From contig JAAQTN010000009.1 of assembly GCA_011742915.1 (NCBI GenBank), forward strand, positions 1 to 64,000: a stretch of DNA of 64,000 bases. Direction: 5' to 3'. Source of the stretch: Billgrantia desiderata (GTDB lineage Bacteria; Pseudomonadota; Gammaproteobacteria; Pseudomonadales; Halomonadaceae). Both the position numbers and the translations under genes were made by a program. The notes beneath the pieces were generated by a model that saw only the letters and a list, made by a program, of their open reading frames with translations, was not told the DNA's origin and ran no database searches. Each line of letters starts with the position of its first letter. Position 1 is the first letter of the stretch. This document shows positions 28,418 to 37,322 of the stretch, piece after piece.

Positions 28418-29449
28418 ATGAAAGCCTTTCAGGTCAACGCACCGCTGGACTATGCCGTCGTCGAGACCGAGGCGCCCCGTGCCGCTGCCGGCGAGGTGCT
28501 GGTGAAGGTGGCCTTCGCCGGAATCTGCGGGTCCGACATGCACATCATCCACGGCGACAATGCCTTCGTGCGCTTCCCGCGCATCACCGGGCACGAGTTC
28601 GCTGGCACGGTCGCGGCGCTGGGAGAGGGCGTCGAGGGCATCGAGATCGGCGCCCGGGTGTGCATCGACCCGGTGGTCAGCTGCGGGCGCTGCTACCCGT
28701 GCCGCATCGGTCGGCCCAACGTGTGCAGCGCACTGCAGGTGATCGGCGTGCACCGCGACGGCGGCTTCGAGGAGTGGGTCAACGTGCCGGCGGCCAACGT
28801 CCATCCGCTGCCCGATGGCCTGGGGCTGGAAGCCGGCGCGCTGGTGGAGCCCTATTCCATCGCCGCCAACGTGCTGGAGCGGATGCAGCCGCTGCGCGGC
28901 GACCGCCTGCTGATCTACGGTGCCGGGGTGATCGGCCTGACCATCCTGCAGATGGCTCGCGCCCTGGGCCTCGAGGACATCACCGTCATCGACCTGATCG
29001 AGGAGCGCCTGGTCACGGCCCGCGAGCTCGGCGCCACGCGCACCTGGCACGGCAAGGAGGACGTCGAGGCCGCCGCCCACGAGCTGACCGGCGGCGAGGG
29101 CATGCCGCTGATCGCCGATGCCGCCTGCGTGCCGGCGTTGCTGCCGCAGATGCTGCGCATCGCCTCGCCGGCGGGGCGTATCGGCCTGCTCGGCTTCAAC
29201 CCCACCCCCAGCGACCTGGTGCAGCTGGAGGTGATCAAGAAGGAGCTGACCCTGGTCGGCTCGCGGCTCAACAACCGCAAGTTTCCGGAGGTGCTCGAGC
29301 GCATGGCCTCGGGGCGTCTCGATCCGCTGGCGCTGGTCAGCCATCGCCTGCCCTTCGACGACATGCCCGGCGCCATCCACATGCTCGATCACCATCCCGA
29401 AAGGGCTCGCAAGGTGCTGATCGGCATTGGTGCCGACACCGGCTCCTGA
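28418..29449 (+). CDS. rspB: RspB-type zinc dehydrogenase (probable L-gulonate or related aldonate 5-dehydrogenase)
   Basis: A 343-aa MDR dehydrogenase strongly resembling E. coli RspB in segments such as AGICGSDMHI, TGHEFAGTVAALGEGVE, DPVVSCGRCYPCRIGRPNVC (structural-zinc cysteines) and EPYSIAANVLERMQPL. The NAD fold begins LLIYGAGVIGLTI. In Enterobacteria and Chromohalobacter, RspB-like enzymes paired with ManD have been linked to oxidation of L-gulonate to D-fructuronate, which fits this cluster. Assignment of substrate here rests on that precedent and on context. It follows rspA by 13 nt with a GAGGAG site. Confidence 0.85.
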   Translation: MKAFQVNAPLDYAVVETEAPRAAAGEVLVKVAFAGICGSDMHIIHGDNAFVRFPRITGHEFAGTVAALGEGVEGIEIGARVCIDPVVSCGRCYPCRIGRPNVCSALQVIGVHRDGGFEEWVNVPAANVHPLPDGLGLEAGALVEPYSIAANVLERMQPLRGDRLLIYGAGVIGLTILQMARALGLEDITVIDLIEERLVTARELGATRTWHGKEDVEAAAHELTGGEGMPLIADAACVPALLPQMLRIASPAGRIGLLGFNPTPSDLVQLEVIKKELTLVGSRLNNRKFPEVLERMASGRLDPLALVSHRLPFDDMPGAIHMLDHHPERARKVLIGIGADTGS

Positions 29450-29468
29450 GCCAGCTCGAGGCGACAGC

Positions 29469-29490
29469 GGCATCGCAATCTCGCGATGCC
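29469..29490 (+). promoter_or_regulatory. Hairpin before the second TRAP operon
   Basis: GGCATCGC (29469-29476) and GCGATGCC (29483-29490) flank a 6-nt loop in the 70-nt gap between rspB and the second TRAP binding-protein gene. It could stabilise the downstream mRNA or tune expression of the abundant binding protein. Confidence 0.45.
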
Positions 29491-29519
29491 CCATAACAGC
29501 AACAACAGGAGCTAACGCC

Positions 29520-30488
29520 ATGTTCAAACGACTCGTCACCGGCGCCGTCCTCGGGGCGGCTCTCATCGGCAGCCAATCCCTTCTGGCTGCCGAGGTCACG
29601 CTGCGCTTCGGCCACCTGGCCAATGAGCAGAACATCTGGCATCAGGCCGCCGAACGCTTCAAGGAGCTGGTCGAGGAGAACTCCGACGGCCGTATCGAGG
29701 TGCTGCTCTATCCCAACGAGCAGCTTGGCAACGAGATGGATCTCATCAACAGCATCCAGCTCGGCACCGCCGACATGACCATCACCGGCGAGAGCCTGCA
29801 GAACTGGGCGCCCAAGGCGGCAATGATGGCGGTGCCCTATGCCTTCCGCGACGCCGAGCATCTGCGCCAGGCGGTGGAGAGCGAGATCGGCGAGCAGATC
29901 GAGGCGCAGATCACCGAGCGCGCCAACCTGGTGCCGTTGGCCTGGTTCGAGCGCGGTCCGCGGGAGCTGACCTCCAGCCGACCGATTCGGCATCCCGACG
30001 ACCTCGACGGCATTCGCCTGCGGGTGCCCAACGTGCCGCTGTTCGTCAGCACCTGGGAGGCGTTGGGTGCGCGCCCCACGCCGATGGCCTTCAGCGAGGT
30101 GTTCACCGCTCTGCAGCAGAACACCATTCAGGCCCAGGAGAACCCGCTCAGCCTGATCGAGAGCGCCAGCTTCAACGAAGTGCAGGACTACGTGAACCTG
30201 ACCGGCCACGTGCGCAGTTGGATCTACGTGGTGATCGGCCGCAACCGGCTCGAGAGCATGCCGGAGGAGCTGCAGCAGATCGTGCGTGAGGCAGCCCAGG
30301 AGATGCAGGCCTATCAGGCCGAGCTGTTCGAGGAGGACCAGCAGCGCCTGGAGCAGGCCCTGCAGGAGCGCGGCATGGAGTTCGTCGAGGTCGACACCGA
30401 GGCCTTCGCCGAGAAGGCGCGACCGGCGGTGGAAGCGGCCCTCAATGACGAGCAGCGTGAGCTGTTCGACGCTATCCAGAACCTGTGA
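29520..30488 (+). CDS. TRAP transporter substrate-binding protein (DctP family), second system
   Basis: A 322-aa periplasmic protein with a Sec signal (cleavage near residue 23, LLAAE). The conserved segment DDLDGIRLRVPNVPLFV carries the carboxylate-binding Arg, followed by MAFSEVFTALQQNTIQAQENP. It is only distantly similar to the first system's protein, so a different acidic sugar is likely (for example a gulonate/mannonate-type aldonate versus a hexuronate). The start has ACAGGAG 7 nt upstream. Confidence 0.9.
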   Translation: MFKRLVTGAVLGAALIGSQSLLAAEVTLRFGHLANEQNIWHQAAERFKELVEENSDGRIEVLLYPNEQLGNEMDLINSIQLGTADMTITGESLQNWAPKAAMMAVPYAFRDAEHLRQAVESEIGEQIEAQITERANLVPLAWFERGPRELTSSRPIRHPDDLDGIRLRVPNVPLFVSTWEALGARPTPMAFSEVFTALQQNTIQAQENPLSLIESASFNEVQDYVNLTGHVRSWIYVVIGRNRLESMPEELQQIVREAAQEMQAYQAELFEEDQQRLEQALQERGMEFVEVDTEAFAEKARPAVEAALNDEQRELFDAIQNL

Positions 30489-30553
30489 ACCGAACGGGCG
30501 GGCCATGCCCGCCCATTCCTCCCGATTTGGCGAACCCCCAGCGAGGAGCGCCT

Positions 30554-31168
30554 ATGGATATTTCCCCACAGCGCAGCGAGGACGAAGTAGCGCGTGACGG
30601 TCAGGAGGTCGTGGCCAGTCTCGAGGCGCTGTCCGCCGTGCCCGGTTTTCAGGGGCTTCTGGGTCGTGTCATCGGCTGGGTGGATCGTCTGTTCATGCTG
30701 CTCGCCAATCTGGCACTCATCGCCATCGCCGTGACCGTGGTGCTGCAGATTTCGGGCCGGCTGTTTCTGCCGTTCGCCCTGTCCTGGACCGAGGAGCTGT
30801 CGCGCTACCTGTTCATCTACATGGTGGCGCTGGCGGCCGGGGTGGCGATACGCCGCCATCGGCACGTCAACGTCGAGCTGTTCCATCACCTGCTGGGGTT
30901 GCGTGCACGCGCCGTCTATCAGGCGCTGATCTGCCTGCTGATCGGCGGCTTCGCCCTGATGGTGCTGCCAGCGGCGTGGCAGTTCGCCCAGAACGGCGCC
31001 TGGCAGACCTCGCCCACTCTGAGGGTGCCCATGCTCTATATCTTCTTCTCCACCGTGGTGCTGTTCGCCCTGGTGCTGTTCTACAGTTTCCTCGGCTTCT
31101 GCGAAGGCCTGCTGGCGGCGTGGCGCCCACACGTTGATAGCGACCGCGAGGAGGCGTCATGGAAGTGA
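30554..31168 (+). CDS. TRAP transporter small membrane subunit (DctQ family), second system
   Basis: A 204-aa protein with a hydrophilic N-terminal extension of about 45 residues and four membrane helices. The signature SWTEELSRYLFIYMVALAAG is followed by RRHRHVNVELF. The GCGAGGAGCG site selects the ATG at 30554. It overlaps the large-subunit gene by 10 nt. Confidence 0.9.
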   Translation: MDISPQRSEDEVARDGQEVVASLEALSAVPGFQGLLGRVIGWVDRLFMLLANLALIAIAVTVVLQISGRLFLPFALSWTEELSRYLFIYMVALAAGVAIRRHRHVNVELFHHLLGLRARAVYQALICLLIGGFALMVLPAAWQFAQNGAWQTSPTLRVPMLYIFFSTVVLFALVLFYSFLGFCEGLLAAWRPHVDSDREEASWK

Positions 31169-32442
31169 TGGTGCTGTTCGGCGTGTTCCTGCTGCTGCTG
31201 GTGCTGGGCCTGCCCATCGCCTTCGCGCTGGGCATCTCGTCGCTCGCCTACCTGCTGCTGGAAGGCATCTCGCTGACCATCGTGCCGCAGCGCATGTACT
31301 CGGGCATCGATACCTTCGTGCTGCTGTGCATTCCCGGCTTCGTGCTGGCGGGCAACCTTATGAACGTGGGCAATATCACCGAGCACATCGTGCGCTTCTC
31401 CAACGCCGTGGTCGGCCATATCCGCGGCGGGCTGGGTCTGGCCAACGTGGGCGGCTCGATGATCTTCGGCGGCATCTCCGGCACCGCGGTGGCCGATGCC
31501 GCCAGCATCGGCTCGGTGATGATCCCCGGCATGGCGCGCTCCGGCTACGACAAGCCCTTTGCCGCCGCCGTTACCGCCGCCTCGTCGACTATCGGCCCGA
31601 TCATTCCGCCCAGCGTGCCGATGATCATCGTCGGCTCGCTGGCGGGCGTCTCGGTGGGACGCATGTTCCTGGCCGGGGCCGTGCCCGGCCTGCTGCTGGG
31701 CGTGGCGATGATGATCACCGTCTATCTACTGGCGGTGAAGCGCGGCTACCCCAAGGGGCGCCGTGCCACCCTGCGTGAGCTGCTGCGCGAGGGGCGAACC
31801 GCCTTCTGGGCGCTGCTGATGACGGTGATCATCCTCTACGGCATCATCGGCGGCTTCTTCACGCCCACCGAGGCTTCCATCGTCGCCAGCCTCTATGCGC
31901 TGGTGGTGGGCATGTATGTCTACAAGGGGCTGACCTGGCGCAAGCTGCCGTCCATTCTCACCGACACCGTGCTGACCTCGTCGGCGCTGCTGCTGCTGGT
32001 GGGCCTGGCCAACCTGTTCGGCTGGATCCTCACCAGTCAGCAGATCCCCCAGACCATCGCCGCCCTGATCATGGCGATCAGCGACAACCCCATCGTGGTT
32101 ATCCTGATCCTCAACCTGATCCTGCTGTTCGTCGGCGCCTTCATGGAGACCATCGCCGCGCTGATCATCCTGTTCCCGGCGCTGCTGGGAGTGGCCACCG
32201 GGATCGGCATGGACCCGGTGCACTTCGCGGTGATGGCGGTGCTCAACCTGATGATCGGCCTGACCACGCCGCCAGTGGGGGTGTGTCTGTTCGTGGTCTC
32301 GGGCATCGGCAAGCTGCAGATGCTCACCGTGGCCCGCGCCATCCTGCCGTTTCTGGTCTGCAATATTCTGGTACTGCTATTGGTGGCCTACGTGCCGGCC
32401 ATCTCGCTGTGGCTTCCCGACCTGTTGATGGGGACAAGATGA
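31159..32442 (+). CDS. TRAP transporter large membrane subunit (DctM family), second system
   Basis: A 427-aa polytopic protein with about 12 helices and DctM motifs FVLAGNLMNVGNITEHIV, GGISGTAVADAASIGSVMIP, IGPIIPPSVPMIIVG and TTPPVGVCLFVVSGI. It is translationally coupled to uxuB downstream (ATGA overlap), tying transport to fructuronate metabolism. Confidence 0.93.
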   Translation: MEVMVLFGVFLLLLVLGLPIAFALGISSLAYLLLEGISLTIVPQRMYSGIDTFVLLCIPGFVLAGNLMNVGNITEHIVRFSNAVVGHIRGGLGLANVGGSMIFGGISGTAVADAASIGSVMIPGMARSGYDKPFAAAVTAASSTIGPIIPPSVPMIIVGSLAGVSVGRMFLAGAVPGLLLGVAMMITVYLLAVKRGYPKGRRATLRELLREGRTAFWALLMTVIILYGIIGGFFTPTEASIVASLYALVVGMYVYKGLTWRKLPSILTDTVLTSSALLLLVGLANLFGWILTSQQIPQTIAALIMAISDNPIVVILILNLILLFVGAFMETIAALIILFPALLGVATGIGMDPVHFAVMAVLNLMIGLTTPPVGVCLFVVSGIGKLQMLTVARAILPFLVCNILVLLLVAYVPAISLWLPDLLMGTR

Positions 32443-33914
32443 ACGACGTGAAACGTATCGCCGCCGCCGCGCCGACCGGCCGCATAGGCATCGTCCACCT
32501 GGGGCTGGGGGCATTCCACCGCGCCCACCAGGCGGTCTACCTGGAGCGCTATCGGCAGCGCAGCGGCGACGGTGCCTGGGGAGTTTGCAGCGCCAACCTG
32601 CGCGGCGGCGTGGCGCTGGTGGATGCCCTGCGCGACGCCGGCTGCCGCTACCACGTGGCCGAATATGCCGACAGCGATACCGTCACCCTGCGCGAGATCG
32701 GCGTGATCGAGCAGGCCCTGTTCACCGGCCGGGACCTGGCGGGGGAGTGGGGGCGCGATCTCGCGTCGCTGCTGGCGCGCATGGCCTCGCCCGAGACGCG
32801 TATCGTCACCCTGACGGTGACCGAGAAGGGCTATTTCCTGAGCCCCGCCGAGGGCAACCTGCTGCGTGACGACCCGCTGATCGCCCATGACATCGACCAG
32901 CCCCAGGCACCGCGCACCGCGCCGGGCATCCTGGTCGAGGCCCTGGCTCGGCGGCGCAGTGCGGGCGTCCCGCCGTTCACGGTGCTGTGCTGCGACAACA
33001 TGCCGAACAACGGCCAGCGCACGCGGGCGGCGGTGGTACAGCTCGCCGCCTGTCGCGACGCCGAGCTTGCCGCCTGGATCGAGCGCGAGGTGGCGTTTCC
33101 GTGCAGCATGGTCGACCGCATCGTGCCGGCCATGACCGCGGCCGACTTCGCCCGCCTGGCCGAGCTGGGCGTCGAGGACCTCAACGCCGTGGTGGGCGAG
33201 GCCTTCTCGCAGTGGGTGGTGGAGGACGATTTCCCCCTCGGCCGACCCGACTGGGAAGCCGAAGGGGTGGAGATGGTCACCGATGTGGCACCGTTCGAGA
33301 CCATGAAGCTACGCATGCTCAACGGCAGCCACTCGCTGCTTGCCTACCTGGGCGCGCTGGACGACATCGAGACGGTGTTCGATGCGGTTAGCCGCGACGA
33401 CCTGGTGGCGCTGCTGCGTCGCTACATGCTGTGCGAGGCGGAGCCGACCCTGGCGATGCCCGAGGGCACCGACCTGGTGGCCTATGCGGACTCCCTGCTG
33501 GTGCGCTTCGGCAACGACAGCCTGCGCCACCGTCTGCAGCAGATCGCCATGGACGGCTCGCAGAAGCTGCCCCAGCGCTGGCTGCATGGCGCCCTGGCGC
33601 GGCTCGAAGCGGGGGGTGAGGTACCGTGCACCGCGCTCGGTTTGGCGGCCTGGATCCGCTATACCGCCGGAAGCAATCTGCACGGCAATGACCATGTCGT
33701 CGACGACCCCATGGCGGGCACCTTCAGGCTGCTGCACGAAACCCACGGTGAGAATGTCGAGGCGCTAGTGCCGGCCTTTCTCGAGCTCGATGCCGTGGTG
33801 CCACCGGCGCTGGCCGAGCACGCCGGCTTTACGGCGGCGGTAGTGGCGGCCTATTGCTGCCTGACGACGTATGGCCTCGCTGCCGCGCTTGCACGGCTCG
33901 ATGCCCCCACCTGA
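32439..33914 (+). CDS. uxuB: D-fructuronate reductase (mannitol dehydrogenase family)
   Basis: A 491-aa long-chain polyol dehydrogenase. The N-terminal nucleotide fold begins [19 protein letters not shown]. Other family motifs are [21 protein letters not shown] and the catalytic [17 protein letters not shown] with its Lys and His. It reduces D-fructuronate to D-mannonate with NADH. The start overlaps the TRAP large subunit stop, and uxuA follows after 16 nt. Length matches UxuB (about 490). Confidence 0.94.
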   Translation: MNDVKRIAAAAPTGRIGIVHLGLGAFHRAHQAVYLERYRQRSGDGAWGVCSANLRGGVALVDALRDAGCRYHVAEYADSDTVTLREIGVIEQALFTGRDLAGEWGRDLASLLARMASPETRIVTLTVTEKGYFLSPAEGNLLRDDPLIAHDIDQPQAPRTAPGILVEALARRRSAGVPPFTVLCCDNMPNNGQRTRAAVVQLAACRDAELAAWIEREVAFPCSMVDRIVPAMTAADFARLAELGVEDLNAVVGEAFSQWVVEDDFPLGRPDWEAEGVEMVTDVAPFETMKLRMLNGSHSLLAYLGALDDIETVFDAVSRDDLVALLRRYMLCEAEPTLAMPEGTDLVAYADSLLVRFGNDSLRHRLQQIAMDGSQKLPQRWLHGALARLEAGGEVPCTALGLAAWIRYTAGSNLHGNDHVVDDPMAGTFRLLHETHGENVEALVPAFLELDAVVPPALAEHAGFTAAVVAAYCCLTTYGLAAALARLDAPT

Positions 33915-33930
33915 TAGGGAGAGGTTCGTC

Positions 33931-35106
33931 ATGGAATATACCTGGCGCTGGTTCGGCCCCGGCGATCCGATCACCCTCAACGAGATTCGCCAGACCGGTG
34001 CCACCGGCATCGTCACGGCGCTCCACGAGATACCCAACGGCACGGCCTGGCCGGTGGATGCCATCGCCGGGCGCAAGGCGGAGATCGAGGCCGCGGGGCT
34101 GACCTGGTCGGTGGTGGAGAGCGTGCCGGTGCACGAGGCGATCAAGCAGGGCACACCCGAGCGCGAGCGCTACATTGCCGCCTACCGGGAGACCCTGCGC
34201 AATCTGGCGGCCTGCGGCATCGACATCGTCTGCTACAACTTCATGCCGGTGCTGGACTGGACCCGCACCGACCTGGCCTGGCGCCTGCCGGACGGCGGCC
34301 TGGCGCTGCGCTTCGACCAGACGGCCTTTGCCGCCTTCGATCTCTACCTGCTGCAGCGCCCCGGCGCCGAGGCCGAGTACAGCGAGGCCGAACGAACCGA
34401 GGCCAGGCGCTACCTCGAGAGCCTCGATGCCGCCGGGCGCGAAGCGCTGATCGATACCATCATCGCCGGCCTGCCGGGGGCCGAGGAGCACTATACCCTG
34501 GCGCGTTTCCAAGAGGCGCTGGACGGCTATGCCGATATCGATGCCGAGCGCCTGCGCGAGAATCTCGGCCACTTCCTGCGCGCCATCGTGCCGGTGGCCG
34601 AGGAGGCCGGCGTGCGGCTGGCGATCCATCCCGACGACCCGCCGCGGCCGCTGTTCGGTCTGCCAAGGGTGGTCTCCACCCCGGACGATGCCCAGTGGCT
34701 GCTCGATGCCGCCCCGAGCGAGGCCAACGGCCTGACCCTGTGCACCGGCTCCTACGGCGTGCGCGAGGACATCGACCTGGCCGCCATGGCGCGCCGCTTC
34801 GGCCCGCGCATCTACTTTGCCCATCTGCGCTCGACCCGGCGCGAGGCCGATCCGCTTACCTTCCACGAGGCGCATCATCTCGGTGGCGACGTCGACATGG
34901 TGGCGGTGATCGCCGCGCTGGTGGCGGAGGAGCGGCGCCGCGAGCGCGAGGGCGGCCCGCGGCTGCCGCTGAGACCGGATCACGGCCACCACATCCTCGA
35001 CGACCAGCGCCGCGACACGCGCCCCGGCTACCCGCTCTATGGCCGCTTGAAGGGGCTTGCCGAACTACGCGGCGTGGAGCTGGCGGTGCGCCGCTTGCTG
35101 AGCTGA
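33931..35106 (+). CDS. uxuA: D-mannonate dehydratase, UxuA type
   Basis: A 391-aa TIM-barrel enzyme of the UxuA family, unrelated to the ManD/RspA fold. Motifs are [48 protein letters not shown], the metal-binding [21 protein letters not shown] and IYFAHLRST. It dehydrates D-mannonate to 2-keto-3-deoxy-D-gluconate, the substrate of the kinase encoded next on the opposite strand. The ATG at 33931 has a strong GGGAGAGG site. Confidence 0.95.
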   Translation: MEYTWRWFGPGDPITLNEIRQTGATGIVTALHEIPNGTAWPVDAIAGRKAEIEAAGLTWSVVESVPVHEAIKQGTPERERYIAAYRETLRNLAACGIDIVCYNFMPVLDWTRTDLAWRLPDGGLALRFDQTAFAAFDLYLLQRPGAEAEYSEAERTEARRYLESLDAAGREALIDTIIAGLPGAEEHYTLARFQEALDGYADIDAERLRENLGHFLRAIVPVAEEAGVRLAIHPDDPPRPLFGLPRVVSTPDDAQWLLDAAPSEANGLTLCTGSYGVREDIDLAAMARRFGPRIYFAHLRSTRREADPLTFHEAHHLGGDVDMVAVIAALVAEERRREREGGPRLPLRPDHGHHILDDQRRDTRPGYPLYGRLKGLAELRGVELAVRRLLS

Positions 35107-35129
35107 GCGCAGCCGCCCAATCCAAGGCG

Positions 35130-36134
35130 CTAGCGGGCGCCCTTATCCAGCTCGGCCTCGAGCGCGGTCAGCTGCTCGCGGCTCGGCAGGCCTTCCATGT
35201 CGCCCACCACCTGCACTGCCAGCGAGCCGATCAGGTTGCCGCGGCGTACCGCTTCCCACGGGGAGCGACCGTCGAGCAGGGCGCTGACCGCTCCCACGGC
35301 GAAGCCGTCGCCGGCGCCCACCGTGTCCACCACCTCGTCCACCGCGAAGCCGGGCACGCTGAAGGTCTCGAGCTTCCCACCCAGGCTGCCGCGGTAGAAG
35401 CTGCCTTCCGGGCCGAGCTTGATGATCACCGCCGAGGCGCCGCGTTCGAGATAGAAATCGGCGATGGCCTCGGGCGTGTTCTGACCGGTCAGCAGACGCC
35501 CCTCGGCGAGGCCCGGCAGCACCCAGTCGGAGAGGGCGGCAAGGGCGTTGAGGGTGTCGCGCATCTCGGCCTCGCTCTTCCACAGGCTGGGGCGCAGGTT
35601 GGGGTCGAACGAGATGCTGGCGCCGACCTGGCGGGCCTGGGCCAGCATGTGCCGGGAGAGATCGCGGGCGCTGGGCGACAGCGCCGGGGGAATGCCGGTG
35701 GCATGCAGGTGGCGCAGGGCAGTGAAGTCCACCTCGGCGGCGTCCTTCGGCGAGAGGTGGCTGGCGGCGCTGCCGCGGCGAAAGTACTCCACCCGTGGGT
35801 CGGCGCCGCCCAGGGCGCGCTCCTTGAACAGCAGGCCGGTGGGGTGGTCGGGGTCTACGCCGAGATGACGGCAGTTCAACCCCTCGGCTTCGAGTGTATG
35901 GCGAATGAAGGTGCCGAAGCTGTCGGCCCCCACGCGGCTCAGCCAACCGACATGAAAACCCAGCCGGGCGAGACCGATGGCCACGTTGGTGTCGGCGCCG
36001 GCAATCCGGCGCTGGAAATGCTCCACCTCGGCCAGGTGGCCGGGCGCATCGGCAACGAACAGGGTCATCGCCTCGCCGAAGGTGAGGATCTCCGGGCTCG
36101 GCGCCTTTCTTGAATCAGGGTTTGAGTGGCTCAT
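35130..36134 (-). CDS. kdgK: 2-keto-3-deoxygluconate kinase (PfkB family)
   Basis: A 334-aa ribokinase-fold sugar kinase. The N-terminal part has LTFGEAMTLFVAD and GADTNVAIGLARLGF. The ATP/catalytic signature is DTVGAGDGFAVGAV with the base Asp. It phosphorylates KDG to KDPG for the Entner-Doudoroff aldolase, which is not in this window. I choose the ATG at 36134 (MSHSNPD), preceded by GAGCGAG, over 36167, because the upstream ATG overlaps the LacI-type operator. It is convergent with uxuA and lies downstream of the LacI regulator. Confidence 0.92.
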   Translation of the reverse strand: MSHSNPDSRKAPSPEILTFGEAMTLFVADAPGHLAEVEHFQRRIAGADTNVAIGLARLGFHVGWLSRVGADSFGTFIRHTLEAEGLNCRHLGVDPDHPTGLLFKERALGGADPRVEYFRRGSAASHLSPKDAAEVDFTALRHLHATGIPPALSPSARDLSRHMLAQARQVGASISFDPNLRPSLWKSEAEMRDTLNALAALSDWVLPGLAEGRLLTGQNTPEAIADFYLERGASAVIIKLGPEGSFYRGSLGGKLETFSVPGFAVDEVVDTVGAGDGFAVGAVSALLDGRSPWEAVRRGNLIGSLAVQVVGDMEGLPSREQLTALEAELDKGAR

Positions 36135-36152
36135 GGTCATCTCGCTCGTTGT

Positions 36153-36166
36153 TGGGAACGTTACCA
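36153..36166. promoter_or_regulatory. LacI-family operator upstream of kdgK
   Basis: TGGGAACGTTACCA is a near-perfect palindrome with the central AACGTT typical of LacI/GalR-family sites. It lies 19 nt upstream of the kdgK start and matches the site before the LacI gene at 12 of 14 positions or better. Confidence 0.8.
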
Positions 36167-36212
36167 TTCGAATGGGCGATGATTGTCAGTCTGGAACACT
36201 TGGTTTGGGAGT

Positions 36213-37238
36213 TCAGCCGGTGAGGCGCGTGGAGCCCCGCGCTATCAGTCTGGGCTCGAAGCGGTGCTGTCTGGGCTCGGCGGCGGCCTGGCTGACGGAA
36301 TTGGCCAGCAGGCTGGCGACGGCCTGCCGGCCAATCGTTTCGGTGGGCTGCGCCAGGGTGGTGATACCCGGGTCGATCAGCGCACACCAGTCGAGCTCGT
36401 CGATGCCCATCAGTCCCGTCTTGCCGAGTCGCGCGCCGAGACGCTGCAGGGCACGGGTGGCGGCCAGGGTGACCGCACCGTTGGCGCATAGCAGGGCGCG
36501 CGGCAGGTCACCCGAGCCCTTGGGGGCTGAACGCGTGAGAAAGGCCTCGATAGCGCGCGCCAGCTCATCGTCACTGGCGCTCATGGTGTAAGCCTCGCCG
36601 GCCAGCCGGCGAGCCGCCAGGCCCGCTTGAAAGTGTGCCAGGCGTTCTCGGCGCGGGCTGGCGCGCTCGGGCGGCTCGCTGAGATAGAGCAGCTCGGCGT
36701 AACCCTGCTCGGCGAGGTGGTCGAGGGCCAGGTCGATGGCTTTTGCGTTGTCGAGCCCCACCAGATCGGCCTGTACCGCGCCCAGTTCGCGGTCGAGCAG
36801 CACCAGCGGCAGGCCCTGACCGGTCAACGCCTGAAGCTCTGTGTCGGGGCTACCGGATGCATTGATGATCAATCCTTCCACCTGATAGGAGGACATCAGT
36901 GCCAGATGCGTGCGCTCCAGCTCAGGGTCGTTGTCGGTATTGCAGACGAGCAGGGAAAGGCCCTGCTCGCGGCAGGCGCGCTCCACGCCGTGCAACACCG
37001 CCACCGAGAAGGGATTGCGAATGTCCGCCACCAGCATACCGATCAGACGTGAGCGGCCCGCCTTGAGGCCCCGTGCCATCTGGTTGGGGCGATAATCGAG
37101 GCGCAGCGCGGCCGCGGCGATGCGCTCGCACAGCGCCGGCGAGAGCTTGTCGCGCTCGCCAGCAAAGTAGCGCGACACGCTGGTCTTGGAGGCGCCGGCT
37201 TCAAGGGCGACTTCGATGATGGTGGCGCGACGGGGCAT
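36213..37238 (-). CDS. LacI-family transcriptional regulator, probable KDG/hexuronate repressor
   Basis: A 341-aa regulator. The N-terminal headpiece (residues 5-50) has TIIEVALEAGASKTSVSRYF, and the hinge helix is near RPNQMARGL. The sugar-binding domain, related to periplasmic binding proteins, follows with ADIRNPFSVAVLHGVERA and LVGLDNAKAIDLALDHL. Perfect or near-perfect LacI-type palindromes lie just upstream of its own start (37255-37268) and of kdgK (36153-36166), so it likely represses both. The inducer is probably KDG or a pathway intermediate, as for KdgR. Confidence 0.9.
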   Translation of the reverse strand: MPRRATIIEVALEAGASKTSVSRYFAGERDKLSPALCERIAAAALRLDYRPNQMARGLKAGRSRLIGMLVADIRNPFSVAVLHGVERACREQGLSLLVCNTDNDPELERTHLALMSSYQVEGLIINASGSPDTELQALTGQGLPLVLLDRELGAVQADLVGLDNAKAIDLALDHLAEQGYAELLYLSEPPERASPRRERLAHFQAGLAARRLAGEAYTMSASDDELARAIEAFLTRSAPKGSGDLPRALLCANGAVTLAATRALQRLGARLGKTGLMGIDELDWCALIDPGITTLAQPTETIGRQAVASLLANSVSQAAAEPRQHRFEPRLIARGSTRLTG

Positions 37239-37254
37239 GAGGCGTCTCGGTGCT

Positions 37255-37268
37255 TGGGAACGTTCCCA
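37255..37268. promoter_or_regulatory. LacI-family operator upstream of the lacI-type gene
   Basis: TGGGAACGTTCCCA is a perfect 14-bp palindrome located 16-30 nt upstream of the regulator's start codon. It nearly repeats the kdgK site, indicating autoregulation. Confidence 0.85.
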
Positions 37269-37322
37269 TCATAGGTCGAGACTGTGCTAGCGACAACCGC
37301 ACGACTACGGCCTGAGGTAGTG

